A DNA stretch of 64,000 bases from Acetatifactor sp. GTDB lineage: Bacteria > Bacillota > Clostridia > Lachnospirales > Lachnospiraceae. Under the pieces are notes generated by a model, which saw only the letters and a list, made by a program, of their open reading frames with translations, was not told the DNA's origin and did no database searches. Shown here one piece after another: positions 33,948 to 43,760 of the stretch (positions within the stretch are counted from its first letter, which is position 1; each line of letters begins with the position of its first letter). The translations under genes and the position numbers were made by a program. The stretch covers positions 186,001 through 250,000 of the forward strand of contig JAEEVF010000001.1 in NCBI GenBank assembly GCA_016290775.1, given 5' to 3'.

Positions 33948-36900
33948 ATGAAACGACACATGAGACGCATTCTGTATGGAAGGTTGCTTACGATGCTGCT
34001 TTTTCTCGTGCTGGTATTTACTGTGTCTGGTCTCGTTGCGATGGCAGACGGAGTGGATGGGAACGCAGCGTCAGAAACAGCCCCAAGCCTTGGCAGTACG
34101 CGTGCCACTGATGGGTCTGAGTCTGATCAATGCGACTATCTTACGGTCTGCGACGGAAGTGTCTATAAAACAGGTGTTCCTGTTTGCGGTATTTTTGTGT
34201 ATATGTTCACGAAATCGCAGTTTGTGATGCCGTCTGACCTGTTGACGGATATGAGGGACGGCAGGATTGCCATGATGCGGTTTTACCTTGAGTACAAGGC
34301 ATCCAGGTCATGGGGAAATGCCGTTTTCCAGGTGTACCTCAAGGAAGTGGCTTCCGCGACCATCACTGCCTTCGAAGACTTCGGAGACGCCACTTTGGTA
34401 TATGAAGGAACCCTCGACGCCACAAGTAACTACATGGACGTTTTGTTTGATCGTCAGTATGAATACAAGGGCGGAAATCTGTTGGTAAGCATTCACAATA
34501 CCCAAACGGGCGATAGCTCTACTGCGTGGTTTTGGGGCACGGGAGCATATAAATCCTCCTCAGTTTACGGCCGCAATGAAGAATTGACTGATCTCGTGGC
34601 GGAAGAGTCGATTGATTTTGTTCCGAAGACGACCTTCTGGTATGTTCCTGATCACATGCATGCGTTTTCCTATGAGGCGAACGGAGACGTCATCACGGCG
34701 ACCTGTGAGACGGAAGGCTGCGCCATTTCCGGAACCCAGCTTAAGATCCTGCCGCCCCAGGACCTTGTCTGCGACGGTACCGCTAAGACGGCATCCATTG
34801 AGGATGGGTACCAAGCATCAGCGTTTCGAGGCAAGTCCATCAGGTACGAGAAGGATGGCGTGGATGTGCCAGCTGATCAGGTGAAGGATCCAGGGACTTA
34901 CAAGGCATCCGTGACGGTGGGGGGCGTGACGGCAAGCGTTACATATACGATCATTCCCGATCCGTGCGATTATCTCACAGTCTGCGACGGAAGTGACAGC
35001 ATGTATATCGCTCCTGTTTACGGTGGTTTTGTGGATGATTTCACAAAATCCCAGTTTGTGATTTCGGCTGATCTATTGACGGACATGAGGGCCGGCAAGA
35101 TTGAAACAATGCGATTCTACCTTTCTGAGAAGGCAGCCAGGTCATGGGGAAATGCTGTTTTCCAGGTGTACCTAAAGGAAGTGACTTCCTCAACCATCAC
35201 TGCCTTCGAAGACCTTGGAGACGCCACGTTGGTATATGAAGGAACCCTCGACATCACGGGTGACTACATGGATGTTTTGTTTGACAGCCAGTATGAATAC
35301 AAGGGCGGAAATCTGTTGGTAAGCATTCACAATACCCAAAAGGGTAACAGTGTTTACGCAAGGTTTGTTGGCACCGGCGCTTATAAGTCTTCCTCGGTAT
35401 ACGGCAGCGGCTTCAATCCGACTGACTTTGCGGCTAAAACGCCGAAGGATTTTATTCCGAAGACGACCTTCGGTTATGTTCCCGATCACGTGCATGCGTT
35501 TTCCTATGAGGCAAACGGAGACGTCATCACGGCGACCTGTGAGACGGAAGGCTGCTTTTTTTCCGGAAGCCAGCTTAAGATCCTGCCGCCCAAGGGTCTT
35601 ATCTACGACGGTACCGCTAAGACGGCATCCATTGAGGAGGGGTATAAAGAATCAGTATTTCGAGGTGATCTGTCCATCAGATACGAGAAGGACGGCGTGG
35701 AAGTGCCAGCTGATCAGGTGAAGGAACTAGGGACATACAAGGCCTCCGTGACGGTGGGGGGCGTGACGGCAAGCGTTACATATACGATCATTCCCGATCC
35801 GTTGGATCACCTTACGATATGCGATGGAAGTGACGCCTTTGGTATGATCCCAATTTACGGTGCTTACGTGGATGCTTTCACAAAATCCCAGTTTGTGATC
35901 CCGTCTGACCTGTTGGATAGCATGAGGGGCGGCAAGATTGAAAGGATGCGATTCTATGTTAAGAAGCAGTCATACGTGTCATGGGAAAACATTGGATTTC
36001 AGGTGTATTTAAAGGAGGTGGCTTCTGCAACCATCAATGCCTTCGAAGACCTTGAAGACGCTATGTTGGTATATGAAGGAACCCTCGACGCCACGGGTGA
36101 ATACATGGACGTTGTGTTTGACGGCCAGTATGAATACAAAGGCGGAAATCTGCTGGTAAGCATTCACAATACCCAAAAGGGCGATTATAGTTTTGTGGAG
36201 TTCTGGGGCTCCAACGCATATGAGTATTCCTCAGTTTATGGCTACGACTTCGATTCGACTGACTTCGTCGCTAAAGAGTCGACGGGTTTTATCCCGAAGA
36301 CAACCTTCGATTACGTTTCCGCTCACGTGCATGCGTTTTCCTATGAGGCAAATGGTGATACCATCACTGTGACCTGTGATGCGGAAGGTTGCTTCCTCAC
36401 GGGATATGCCATAAGGCTTTTGCCGCCCAAGAAGCTTTACGCCAATGGCAAACTCAAGGTTGCAACGATAGAGCCAGAGAATTATCAAGATGTTCTTTCA
36501 GATGAACTTGTCATTTCGTATAAAAAAGATGGCGTGAGCATTCCTGCGGACCAAGTGACGGATCCGGGTACTTATGTTGCCAGCACAACGATTGGAGGGG
36601 TTACGGCGCAGACGGAGTTTACCATCCTGCCGAATGTATATGTCAACCAATGTATGACGTGTGACGGAACAGATATTAGTGATTGTGTTCCAACATACGG
36701 GAAAGAAATGAACGATAGACCATACAGTCAATTCATTATCCCCGCCGATGAACTTTTGGAGATGACTTCCCATGATATTGGGGGCATGAGATTCTATGCT
36801 ACGAGTAAAACGCCAGTTGATTGGGGGAATGTTTTTGAGGTGTTCCTAAAAGAGACCGAAGCAACTTCAATCTCCGAAAAGAATGGCTTAGAGGATGCGG

Positions 36901-39900
36901 TCAAAGTATATAGAGGACCGCTGAACGTATCAGACGGATATTTGGACATAGATTTCGATGCGCCATATAATTATCAAGGCGGGAATCTTTTCGTTTGTGT
37001 TCAGGCAGTTACCGCCGGTACGGTTGCAGAGATGAAATTCTACGGAATTGTAGCAAATGGGGCGTCCATACAAGACACCCGTTGGTCAATTAACATTCAA
37101 AAAAATTTCCTTCCAAAGACAACCTTTTTCTACAGAAGAACACATGAGCATAGCTTCTCCTACGTCGCCGAAGAAAATTCTCTGAAGGCTATATGCTCGG
37201 AGGAGAACTGTCCCTTAACCGGTAGCGTGCTTACGTTGCTTCGGCCATCCTATTTAATTGCGGATGGTAATGTCAAGAAGGCGAAGATTGTAGCGGGTTA
37301 TAATCCTATTGCTTTTCCTGATGAATATTCAATCAAATATACAAAAAACGGCGTGGAAGTCCCTGAAGATCAGGTCGTGGAGGCTGGTACGTATGAGGCG
37401 TCAGTTACCATCGGCGGGGCGACTGCAAGGGTGGCATTTTCGCTGACTCCCATCTCTCTTGTGGAAAGCTTGGATTTATATGCCGGAAGTGGGTCCGATT
37501 GGAGAATTCCCGTGTACGGAGATGCAGTGGTAAAAAATGAAGAGAGTCAAAGTGTTTACGCGGCGGAAGATCTGCGGGAAATGGTTGACGGCAGGATCGT
37601 TTCCATGCGGTTTTATCTTGGGACAAAAGCGAAGGAACCATGGACGGGTGCCATCTTTCGGGTCTACCTTAGGAAGTTTGGCGATGATGAATGGTCAGAT
37701 GATGAATGGCCAGATGATTTTTGGTCGCTTGAAGGCGCTACGTTAGTGTATGAGGGCCCGCTTGACGCGACGGGAGATCAAATGGATGTTTTGTTTGATC
37801 GAGAATATGTTTATGAAGGCGGCAATCTATTGTTTTGTATACAATGTATTGCCTCTGGGACAAGAACCTATGCATATTTCAAGGGTATTGATACCCAAGG
37901 CTATTATTCCAGGTACGGGAGTCGCGAGGATGGAGGTCACACCTCTAGTCATGGAGTAGAATTCCTTCCGCAAACGACATTTGGGTATATTCCGTCCCAT
38001 AAACATGTTTTTTCCTATGCAGTATCTGCTGAAAACGTCATCACGGCGACCTGCGAAACGCCAGAGTGTCCGCTTTCCGGGAATCAATTAAGGATCGTAG
38101 GGCCTAAGGACAATGCTTGCGATGGACTGATCAAGAAGGCTTCGCTCGAACCAGGTTATGCTCAGATTGTATTCCCTGGGGAGCATACGATCGTTTACAC
38201 GAAGGACGGTCAGGAAGTCTCGGAGGATCAGTTGACGGAGCCTGGGACTTACACCGCGTCCGTTACTGTCGCAGGATTGACTGCAAGCGTTACGTTTACC
38301 TTGATCCCACATGAGTATGAAAGCCACCTTACCATAAGTGATGACAGCTTTTTTTCAAGTTTTATTCCGCTATATGGGTTTGCCGCAAACGAGTTTACGC
38401 AATCCCAGTTTGTGGTGCCTGCCAGCTACATGCAGGAGATGAGGAATGGCACGATAGGCTGCATGAGATTCTATGCCCTCTTAACGGAAGGGTACGATTG
38501 GGAATGTAAGTACCAAGTGCATATGGCAGAGGTGGAAAATGGGTGGCTTTCGGGTTTTTATGACGTATCCAAGACAACGCTGGTATATGAAGGCCCCTTA
38601 AGTATCGTCAACGATTATTTGTTCATTCCATTTGATCAAGATTTTGTTTACCATGGTGGGAACCTATTGGTCAGCATTCGGAACATTGAGAAGGGAAGTT
38701 CAAGCGTAACAGATTTTTACGGGAAAATTAGTAATGGAGCTTCCGTGGTCGGAAACAGTACCGTGTCTTTAGATGACATTACCCCCTATCAGATTGATTT
38801 CATTCCTAAGACTACTTTTCTGTACAAAAAAGGGCATTCCGTGACTTTTGACACGGATGGTGGAACCCAAGTGGCTTCCCAGAGCGTCGCAGATGGTGGG
38901 ACGGTCAAGATCCCTGTATATCCAAAATGGGTTGGACACACCTTCTTGGAGTGGCAGCTAAACGGGCAACCTTATGATTTCTCGACGCCAGTCACCGAAC
39001 CCATCACGCTCACGGCGAAGTGGGCAGACGGAACCGTTCCGGCCTTTCGGAGTCATGCCGTGATGCTGAGCGGACAGATCGGCATTGTGTTTTACGTAGA
39101 CCTTTCCATGCTCGGTGACGTTCTTTGTGAGGACGTGACGATGACCTTTGAAGGCGGCATGACGGAAATAGCCTACTATGATGCAAACTTTACGAATCAA
39201 AGTGGGGAGTATCACGGTTTCGTTTGTCACCTGAACTCGGCGCAGATGGCGGATCGGATCACGGCGACGCTGCACTACGGGGAGGGGCAGGAACTTACCA
39301 ATGTTTACGACCTAAGGCAGTATGTGGGCTACATTGCGGACCATCCAGAGGGCTTTTCGGCAGAGGCGATTTCGCTGGTGAAGGCGATCGCGGATTACGG
39401 TCACTATGTGAAGCCGTTCATTCAGAACTACGGCACGGGAGCAGGGAGTTCCAGCCAGATTGAATGCTACGACGTCTATTCCGACACTGACGTGGATGAT
39501 GCCAGGACGGCCCTTGCGGGATATGCGTTCTCGAAGGAGGGCGCCGTGGACAAGGTGGCGTTCACTTACACGCTGGCCCTAGGCTCCGAGACCTCCATTT
39601 ACCTGTATGTAAAGCCGAAGGAAGGCACATCGATCACAGACGCAGGGCAGATCGTGGTCACAAAGGGCGGCAAGGCCGTAAGCGGAGTGACTGTCACCTG
39701 GGATAACAAGAAATCCCGCTACGAGGTCGTGATCCCTGACCTGAACGCGCTGCAGCTAGGCGACACTTACAGGGTGACGATCCGGACGGACGATGGCGAT
39801 GAGATCACGGCTGACGTCAGTGCTCTGTCGTATGCTTACGCAATCCTGACAAACGCTTTCTATCAGGACAAGGAAGACGCAAAGCATGCAATGGTGTCCC

Positions 39901-39953
39901 TGTACAAGTATCATCTGGCAACCGTGGCTTATGTCAATGCATCGAATCAATAA
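33948..39953 (+). CDS. Secreted 2001-aa repeat protein with InlB-type repeat and C-terminal Lachnospiraceae surface domain
   Basis: It has a signal peptide (LLTMLLFLVLVFTVSGLVAMADG), then six tandem modules starting near residues 62, 340, 619, 899, 1172 and 1458. A full module of about 278 aa has three parts. The first is a beta-rich adhesin/CBM-like part (MRFYL, FQVYLKE, LVYEG, GGNLLVSI, F.PKTTF.Y). The second is a short H-x-H-FSYEANGD...C...C segment. The third is an MBG/Ig-like part (DGTAKTASIE, YEKDGVxVPADQVKDPGTYKASVTVGG). Module 6 has only the first part. A Listeria-Bacteroides InlB-type repeat follows (VTFDTDGG...FLEWQLNG). The last 320 residues (SGQIGIVFYVDLS...) resemble a C-terminal domain common in gut Clostridia surface proteins. 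There is no LPxTG. RBS agaggggtaag. Confidence 0.75.
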   Translation: MKRHMRRILYGRLLTMLLFLVLVFTVSGLVAMADGVDGNAASETAPSLGSTRATDGSESDQCDYLTVCDGSVYKTGVPVCGIFVYMFTKSQFVMPSDLLTDMRDGRIAMMRFYLEYKASRSWGNAVFQVYLKEVASATITAFEDFGDATLVYEGTLDATSNYMDVLFDRQYEYKGGNLLVSIHNTQTGDSSTAWFWGTGAYKSSSVYGRNEELTDLVAEESIDFVPKTTFWYVPDHMHAFSYEANGDVITATCETEGCAISGTQLKILPPQDLVCDGTAKTASIEDGYQASAFRGKSIRYEKDGVDVPADQVKDPGTYKASVTVGGVTASVTYTIIPDPCDYLTVCDGSDSMYIAPVYGGFVDDFTKSQFVISADLLTDMRAGKIETMRFYLSEKAARSWGNAVFQVYLKEVTSSTITAFEDLGDATLVYEGTLDITGDYMDVLFDSQYEYKGGNLLVSIHNTQKGNSVYARFVGTGAYKSSSVYGSGFNPTDFAAKTPKDFIPKTTFGYVPDHVHAFSYEANGDVITATCETEGCFFSGSQLKILPPKGLIYDGTAKTASIEEGYKESVFRGDLSIRYEKDGVEVPADQVKELGTYKASVTVGGVTASVTYTIIPDPLDHLTICDGSDAFGMIPIYGAYVDAFTKSQFVIPSDLLDSMRGGKIERMRFYVKKQSYVSWENIGFQVYLKEVASATINAFEDLEDAMLVYEGTLDATGEYMDVVFDGQYEYKGGNLLVSIHNTQKGDYSFVEFWGSNAYEYSSVYGYDFDSTDFVAKESTGFIPKTTFDYVSAHVHAFSYEANGDTITVTCDAEGCFLTGYAIRLLPPKKLYANGKLKVATIEPENYQDVLSDELVISYKKDGVSIPADQVTDPGTYVASTTIGGVTAQTEFTILPNVYVNQCMTCDGTDISDCVPTYGKEMNDRPYSQFIIPADELLEMTSHDIGGMRFYATSKTPVDWGNVFEVFLKETEATSISEKNGLEDAVKVYRGPLNVSDGYLDIDFDAPYNYQGGNLFVCVQAVTAGTVAEMKFYGIVANGASIQDTRWSINIQKNFLPKTTFFYRRTHEHSFSYVAEENSLKAICSEENCPLTGSVLTLLRPSYLIADGNVKKAKIVAGYNPIAFPDEYSIKYTKNGVEVPEDQVVEAGTYEASVTIGGATARVAFSLTPISLVESLDLYAGSGSDWRIPVYGDAVVKNEESQSVYAAEDLREMVDGRIVSMRFYLGTKAKEPWTGAIFRVYLRKFGDDEWSDDEWPDDFWSLEGATLVYEGPLDATGDQMDVLFDREYVYEGGNLLFCIQCIASGTRTYAYFKGIDTQGYYSRYGSREDGGHTSSHGVEFLPQTTFGYIPSHKHVFSYAVSAENVITATCETPECPLSGNQLRIVGPKDNACDGLIKKASLEPGYAQIVFPGEHTIVYTKDGQEVSEDQLTEPGTYTASVTVAGLTASVTFTLIPHEYESHLTISDDSFFSSFIPLYGFAANEFTQSQFVVPASYMQEMRNGTIGCMRFYALLTEGYDWECKYQVHMAEVENGWLSGFYDVSKTTLVYEGPLSIVNDYLFIPFDQDFVYHGGNLLVSIRNIEKGSSSVTDFYGKISNGASVVGNSTVSLDDITPYQIDFIPKTTFLYKKGHSVTFDTDGGTQVASQSVADGGTVKIPVYPKWVGHTFLEWQLNGQPYDFSTPVTEPITLTAKWADGTVPAFRSHAVMLSGQIGIVFYVDLSMLGDVLCEDVTMTFEGGMTEIAYYDANFTNQSGEYHGFVCHLNSAQMADRITATLHYGEGQELTNVYDLRQYVGYIADHPEGFSAEAISLVKAIADYGHYVKPFIQNYGTGAGSSSQIECYDVYSDTDVDDARTALAGYAFSKEGAVDKVAFTYTLALGSETSIYLYVKPKEGTSITDAGQIVVTKGGKAVSGVTVTWDNKKSRYEVVIPDLNALQLGDTYRVTIRTDDGDEITADVSALSYAYAILTNAFYQDKEDAKHAMVSLYKYHLATVAYVNASNQ
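34131..38825 (+). repeat. Six tandem 0.8-kb repeats inside the 2001-aa gene
   Basis: Units begin near 34131, 34965, 35802, 36642, 37461 and 38319 (834, 837, 840, 819 and 858 bases apart). Units 1-3 share long near-identical DNA stretches, for example around GTATGAATACAAGGGCGGAA and the ACGGCGACCTGTGAGACGGA block. Units 4-6 are more diverged. This is the pattern of recent duplication at the N-terminal side. Confidence 0.85.
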
Positions 39954-39959
39954 ATACAA

Positions 39960-39987
39960 ATAAAAAGGCGGTGAGTGATCACCGCCT
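39960..39987 (-). terminator. Terminator of the malic enzyme-DUF4364 operon
   Basis: AGGCGGTGA tcac TCACCGCCT with ttttatttg on the minus strand. The hairpin abuts the DUF4364 stop codon. The plus strand lacks a T-run. Confidence 0.75.
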
Positions 39988-40501
39988 AAAATAATTCCTT
40001 TATGACATATTGATAAATCTCTTGGTTCTTCTTTTGCCAGTTGTCGCAAATGCTTTCTGCCAGGTCCTTGGTGGGAACGGAGAGCGTCATGTCGATCAGC
40101 GAGATGCCGCGGTCCTTTGCCACCAGGCGCGCCTCATATTCCCCGCTGGTCGCCTTGAAATAATCCGCCAGGACGCTCACCTCATTTCGAAGGTCGAACT
40201 CCTTTTCCTGAAGGTAGGAGTTGATGTCCTCCTTGATGGAATCGCCGATCCTGTTTTCGAAGAAGCGCAGCGTCTCTTTTCCTTCCGTCGTGATGGACAG
40301 GTGCGTGCGATTTCGGATCGACTGCGTCGAGATCATGCCGGCTTCGGTCAGCTCGCCAATAATCTGCTGCAGGGTTAAGAAGGTTGTATATTCTTTTTCC
40401 AGGATGAAATCGCTGATCTGCGCATGCGTCATCGGGAAATTCACGCGGTCGAGCATATATAGCACGATCAGCTTGTAGAGCGTTATGGGATCCTGCGCCA
40501 T
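39986..40501 (-). CDS. DUF4364 family protein (winged-helix-like)
   Basis: The 171-aa product starts MAQDPITLYKLIVLYMLDRV and continues with a helix-turn-helix-like region (MTHAQISDFILEKEYTTFLTLQQIIGELTEAGMI, about 24-57). A mixed alpha-beta C-terminal part ends IYQYVIKELF. This is the DUF4364 pattern found in Clostridia; the N-terminus resembles PadR or ArsR-type winged helices, so DNA binding is plausible but unproven. RBS aaagaggttcttc. It lies 28 bases after the malic enzyme gene on the same strand and probably shares its promoter. Confidence 0.8.
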   Translation of the reverse strand: MAQDPITLYKLIVLYMLDRVNFPMTHAQISDFILEKEYTTFLTLQQIIGELTEAGMISTQSIRNRTHLSITTEGKETLRFFENRIGDSIKEDINSYLQEKEFDLRNEVSVLADYFKATSGEYEARLVAKDRGISLIDMTLSVPTKDLAESICDNWQKKNQEIYQYVIKELF

Positions 40502-40529
40502 GAAGAACCTCTTTCTTTGCTTTTGGGCA

Positions 40530-41684
40530 TTATCTCTTGATGTGACTCTTTACTGCCTCGGCAACGAGGTCTGCTACCTTAGGATTGAAAGCTTCCGGCA
40601 TAACGTTGTCCTCGGAGAGCTCCTCTTCAGGAACAAGGCTTGCGATGGCAAGTGCAGCGGCGAGCTTCATCTCTTCCGTGATCTGAGGTGCGCGGCCTTC
40701 CAGGGCGCCCTTGAAGATGCCGGGGAATGCAACCACGTTGTTCACCTGGTTCGGGAAGTCGCTTCTGCCGGTGCCAACCACCTTTGCGCCTGCAGCCTTT
40801 GCAATGTCAGGCATGATCTCGGGAACGGGATTCGAAAGAGCGAAGATGATCGCGTCGCGGTTCATGCTCTTTACCATGTCAGCCGTAACAACGCCGGGTG
40901 CGGAAACGCCCACGAAAATGTCTGCGCCGACCATGGCGTCTGCAAGGGTACCGTTCTTGCCTTCCAGATTGGTCACCTCTGCCATTTTCTGCTTCATCCA
41001 GTTAAGGTTCGTTCTGTCCTTGGAGATGATGCCGACAGTGTCACACATGGTAACGTAAGGGAAGCCGTAGGAGAGAAGGAGCTTCGTGATGGCCACGCCT
41101 GCGCTGCCCGCGCCGTTTACGACCACGCGGCAATCCTCTTTCTTCTTGCCAACCACCTTCAGGGAGTTGATGATGCCGGCCAAAACCACGATCGCGGTGC
41201 CGTGCTGATCATCATGGAATACGGGGATGTTCAGGGTTGCCTTCAGTCTCTCCTCGATCTCGAAGCATCTCGGAGCACTGATATCCTCAAGGTTGATGCC
41301 GCCAAAGCCGGGAGCAAGCCAGGTTACGGCCTTGATGATCTCCTCGGTATCCTGCGTGTCAAGGCAGATGGGAACGGCATTTACGCCGCCAAATTCCTTG
41401 AACAGTACGGCCTTTCCTTCCATGACGGGCATTGCCGCATAGGGGCCGATGTTGCCAAGACCGAGAACGGCGCTTCCGTCGGAAACGACTGCAACGGTAT
41501 TGGACTTCATGGTGTAGGTATATGCTTCCTCAGGATCTTTTGCGATCACCTTGCAAGGCTCTGCAACGCCCGGGGTATATGCGATCGCAAGGTCTTCCCT
41601 GTTCTTTACGGGAGCCTTTGATACGGTCTCGAGCTTTCCTTTCCACTCTTTATGCATCATCAGTGCTTTTTCGTTTGTCGTCAT
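40530..41684 (-). CDS. NAD(P)-dependent malic enzyme
   Basis: The 384-aa product is the short bacterial malic enzyme type without the phosphotransacetylase tail. It shows YTPGVAEPCK near residue 37, SDGSAVLGLGNIGP, the metal and substrate region FHDDQHGTAIVVLAG, and a Rossmann nucleotide motif (NGAGSAGVAI). It decarboxylates malate to pyruvate, making NAD(P)H. The start at 41684 (complement) follows aagaggttgtttt; the 401-aa frame extends into the leader. It is read from a clear minus-strand promoter and followed by DUF4364. Cofactor choice cannot be told by reading. Confidence 0.95.
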   Translation of the reverse strand: MTTNEKALMMHKEWKGKLETVSKAPVKNREDLAIAYTPGVAEPCKVIAKDPEEAYTYTMKSNTVAVVSDGSAVLGLGNIGPYAAMPVMEGKAVLFKEFGGVNAVPICLDTQDTEEIIKAVTWLAPGFGGINLEDISAPRCFEIEERLKATLNIPVFHDDQHGTAIVVLAGIINSLKVVGKKKEDCRVVVNGAGSAGVAITKLLLSYGFPYVTMCDTVGIISKDRTNLNWMKQKMAEVTNLEGKNGTLADAMVGADIFVGVSAPGVVTADMVKSMNRDAIIFALSNPVPEIMPDIAKAAGAKVVGTGRSDFPNQVNNVVAFPGIFKGALEGRAPQITEEMKLAAALAIASLVPEEELSEDNVMPEAFNPKVADLVAEAVKSHIKR

Positions 41685-41748
41685 AAAACAACCTCTTTTC
41701 TTTCTTATTTTGGCACTATGTTTTTGTCCCCACAAAAAAACTGTCTAT

Positions 41749-41777
41749 AGTATAGCCTATGAAATCCCAACTTTCAA
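41749..41777 (-). promoter_or_regulatory. Promoter for the malic enzyme operon
   Basis: Minus strand TTGAAA, 17 bases, TATACT. Confidence 0.75.
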
Positions 41778-42017
41778 GCCGTTTCAGCCCTCGTTTTGAA
41801 AAATTTTAATTTGGGACTTCCCTTTTTGGCGATTTTATATTACAATGCAAGAGTAGTACTTTTAGAAACACGTCACAGACAGTCGTTAATTACTCCCCAA
41901 ACGCGTAATCACATATGGATGCTTTGCTTGTGCCCGCGGGCTTTTTGCGTGCACGGAAGGTAAGTGGCGTAATTTGCGCGTATGGGCCGTATCATTTTAT
42001 GTTTCACAGGAGGAATT
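41778..42017 (+). other. Intergenic leader region of rho
   Basis: This stretch holds no gene I can support. An AT-rich block (ATTTTATATTACAAT, about 41832-41846) may be the rho promoter -10 region, but no -35 box fits well at 17 bases. The leader downstream is about 160 bases. It contains GCCCGCGGGCTTTTT (a very tight palindrome plus T-run near 41933), which might act as a weak pause or terminator. A long leader would suit the known autoregulation of rho. Confidence 0.35.
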
Positions 42018-43631
42018 ATGAGAGAAAAATACGAATCACTTGCGCTTTCCGTGCTGCGTGACCTCGCAAAGGCAAGGGGGCTTAAGGGAACTTCCGGCAT
42101 GAAAAAGTCAGAGGTTGTTGAGGCCATGCTCGCAGAGGATGAAAGGCTGAAGGCGGAGGAAGAAAAGCAGGCAAAAGACGCTCCCGCAAAGCCCGCGTCT
42201 GAAAAGACGGCGCCTGCGCGTCCCATCATCGTCACCCAGGGCAACGCATCAAGCACGAAGCCGGCATCCGCTGCAGCGCCCGCACAGGCAAGATATGCAG
42301 CTCCCGCCGAGAGACCCGCGCCCACGCAACAGGCACCTGCCCAGGTAAGACCCGCGGCACCGACTGCGGAACGGCCCGCACAACAAGCGCCCGCTCAGCA
42401 GGCGCAGAATGCAACGCCCGCAGCGTCCGCACAGTCGGCTGATGCTGCGAAGATGGCACGCCCGCAGGAAGTATATGATGCCAACCAGTTCCCGGCAGAG
42501 CTTGACAGTGGCATCGAGGCTTACGGCATTCTGGAAGTCATGCCCGACGGCTATGGCTTTATCCGCGGAGAGAACTATCTTCCCGGCGAGAATGACGTTT
42601 ACGTGGCGCCCAGCCAGATCCGCAAGTTTGGCTTAAAGACCGGTGACATTCTCCGCGGCAACAAGAGAGTGAAGACGCAGCAGGAGAAGTTTAGTGCGCT
42701 TTTGTACGTGCGTTCCATCAATGGATATACTCCCGAAGAATCCGCAAAGCGTATGGACTTTTCCGACATGACGCCCATTTTCCCAGATAAGAGGATCCGC
42801 CTTGAGACTCCGGGATGCAGCATTGCAATGCGCGTAATGGATCTTGTGAGCCCCGTTGGCATGGGCCAGAGAGGCATGATCGTTTCACCGCCTAAGGCAG
42901 GTAAGACCACGCTCCTTAAGGAAGTCGCAAAATCCATTCTTCGCAATCGCCCCAAGACTTATATGATCATTTTGCTTATCGACGAGCGTCCCGAGGAAGT
43001 GACGGACATCCGCGAGGCGATCATCGGCGAGAACGTGGAAGTGATCTATTCTACCTTCGACGAGCTCCCTGAGCATCACAAGAGAGTTTCTGAGATGGCC
43101 ATCGAGCGCGCAAAGCGTCTTGTGGAGCACAAGGAGGACGTCGTGATCCTGCTCGACAGCATCACCCGTCTTACCAGAGCCTACAACCAGGTGGTTCCGC
43201 CCAGCGGCAGAACGCTTTCCGGCGGTCTTGATCCTTCGGCGCTCCATATGCCCAAGCGTTTCTTTGGCGCGGCAAGAAACATGAGAGAGGGCGGAAGCCT
43301 GACCATTCTCGCAACTGCACTTGTGGACACCGGAAGCAAGATGGACGACGTGGTTTACGAGGAATTCAAAGGTACCGGCAACATGGAAATGGTGCTTGAC
43401 CGGAAGCTCTCTGAAAAGCGCATTTTCCCCGCCATCGACCTTGCAAAGTCCGGAACGAGAAGAGAGGACCTTCTGCTTTCGGGCGAGGAGCTCGAAGCCA
43501 TCAACATCATGCGCAAGGCCCTGAACGGACTCAAGCCGGATGAGGCAACGGACCGGATCCTCGACATGTTCGCACGCACCAGAAACAATTTTGAATTCGT
43601 CCAAATGGTGAAAAAGAACAAATTTATCTAA
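42018..43631 (+). CDS. rho: Transcription termination factor Rho with a long Ala/Pro/Gln-rich insertion
   Basis: The 537-aa product is longer than E. coli Rho (419). Residues 1-45 are the Rho N-terminal SAP-like helices ([20 protein letters not shown]). Residues about 50-150 are a low-complexity Ala/Pro/Gln segment. Then come the RNA-binding cold-shock-like domain ([15 protein letters not shown]...[10 protein letters not shown]) and the ATPase core with P-loop [12 protein letters not shown], Walker [12 protein letters not shown] and the Q- and R-loops ([17 protein letters not shown]). It is a hexameric RNA helicase that ends transcription. In Bacteroides a disordered Rho insertion has been linked to condensate formation; whether this one does so is open. 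The start at 42018 follows cacaggaggaatt. rpmE follows, a common pair. Confidence 0.96.
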   Translation: MREKYESLALSVLRDLAKARGLKGTSGMKKSEVVEAMLAEDERLKAEEEKQAKDAPAKPASEKTAPARPIIVTQGNASSTKPASAAAPAQARYAAPAERPAPTQQAPAQVRPAAPTAERPAQQAPAQQAQNATPAASAQSADAAKMARPQEVYDANQFPAELDSGIEAYGILEVMPDGYGFIRGENYLPGENDVYVAPSQIRKFGLKTGDILRGNKRVKTQQEKFSALLYVRSINGYTPEESAKRMDFSDMTPIFPDKRIRLETPGCSIAMRVMDLVSPVGMGQRGMIVSPPKAGKTTLLKEVAKSILRNRPKTYMIILLIDERPEEVTDIREAIIGENVEVIYSTFDELPEHHKRVSEMAIERAKRLVEHKEDVVILLDSITRLTRAYNQVVPPSGRTLSGGLDPSALHMPKRFFGAARNMREGGSLTILATALVDTGSKMDDVVYEEFKGTGNMEMVLDRKLSEKRIFPAIDLAKSGTRREDLLLSGEELEAINIMRKALNGLKPDEATDRILDMFARTRNNFEFVQMVKKNKFI

Positions 43632-43655
43632 TATGAAAAAAAATTCTTTTTCCTC

Positions 43656-43684
43656 TTGCAACACAGCGGAACCTGTGTTACAAT
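43656..43684 (+). promoter_or_regulatory. rpmE promoter with a dyad in the spacer
   Basis: TTGCAA, 17 bases, TACAAT. The spacer holds AACACAG-cggaac-CTGTGTT (43660-43679), a perfect seven-base inverted repeat that overlaps both boxes. It could be an operator. Confidence 0.6.
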
Positions 43685-43760
43685 AACAACGCTGTTTGTG
43701 GTTCCATAAGCAGTGCGGATGAGAACGAATAATAACCATTTTAATAGAGAGGTGAAAGAG

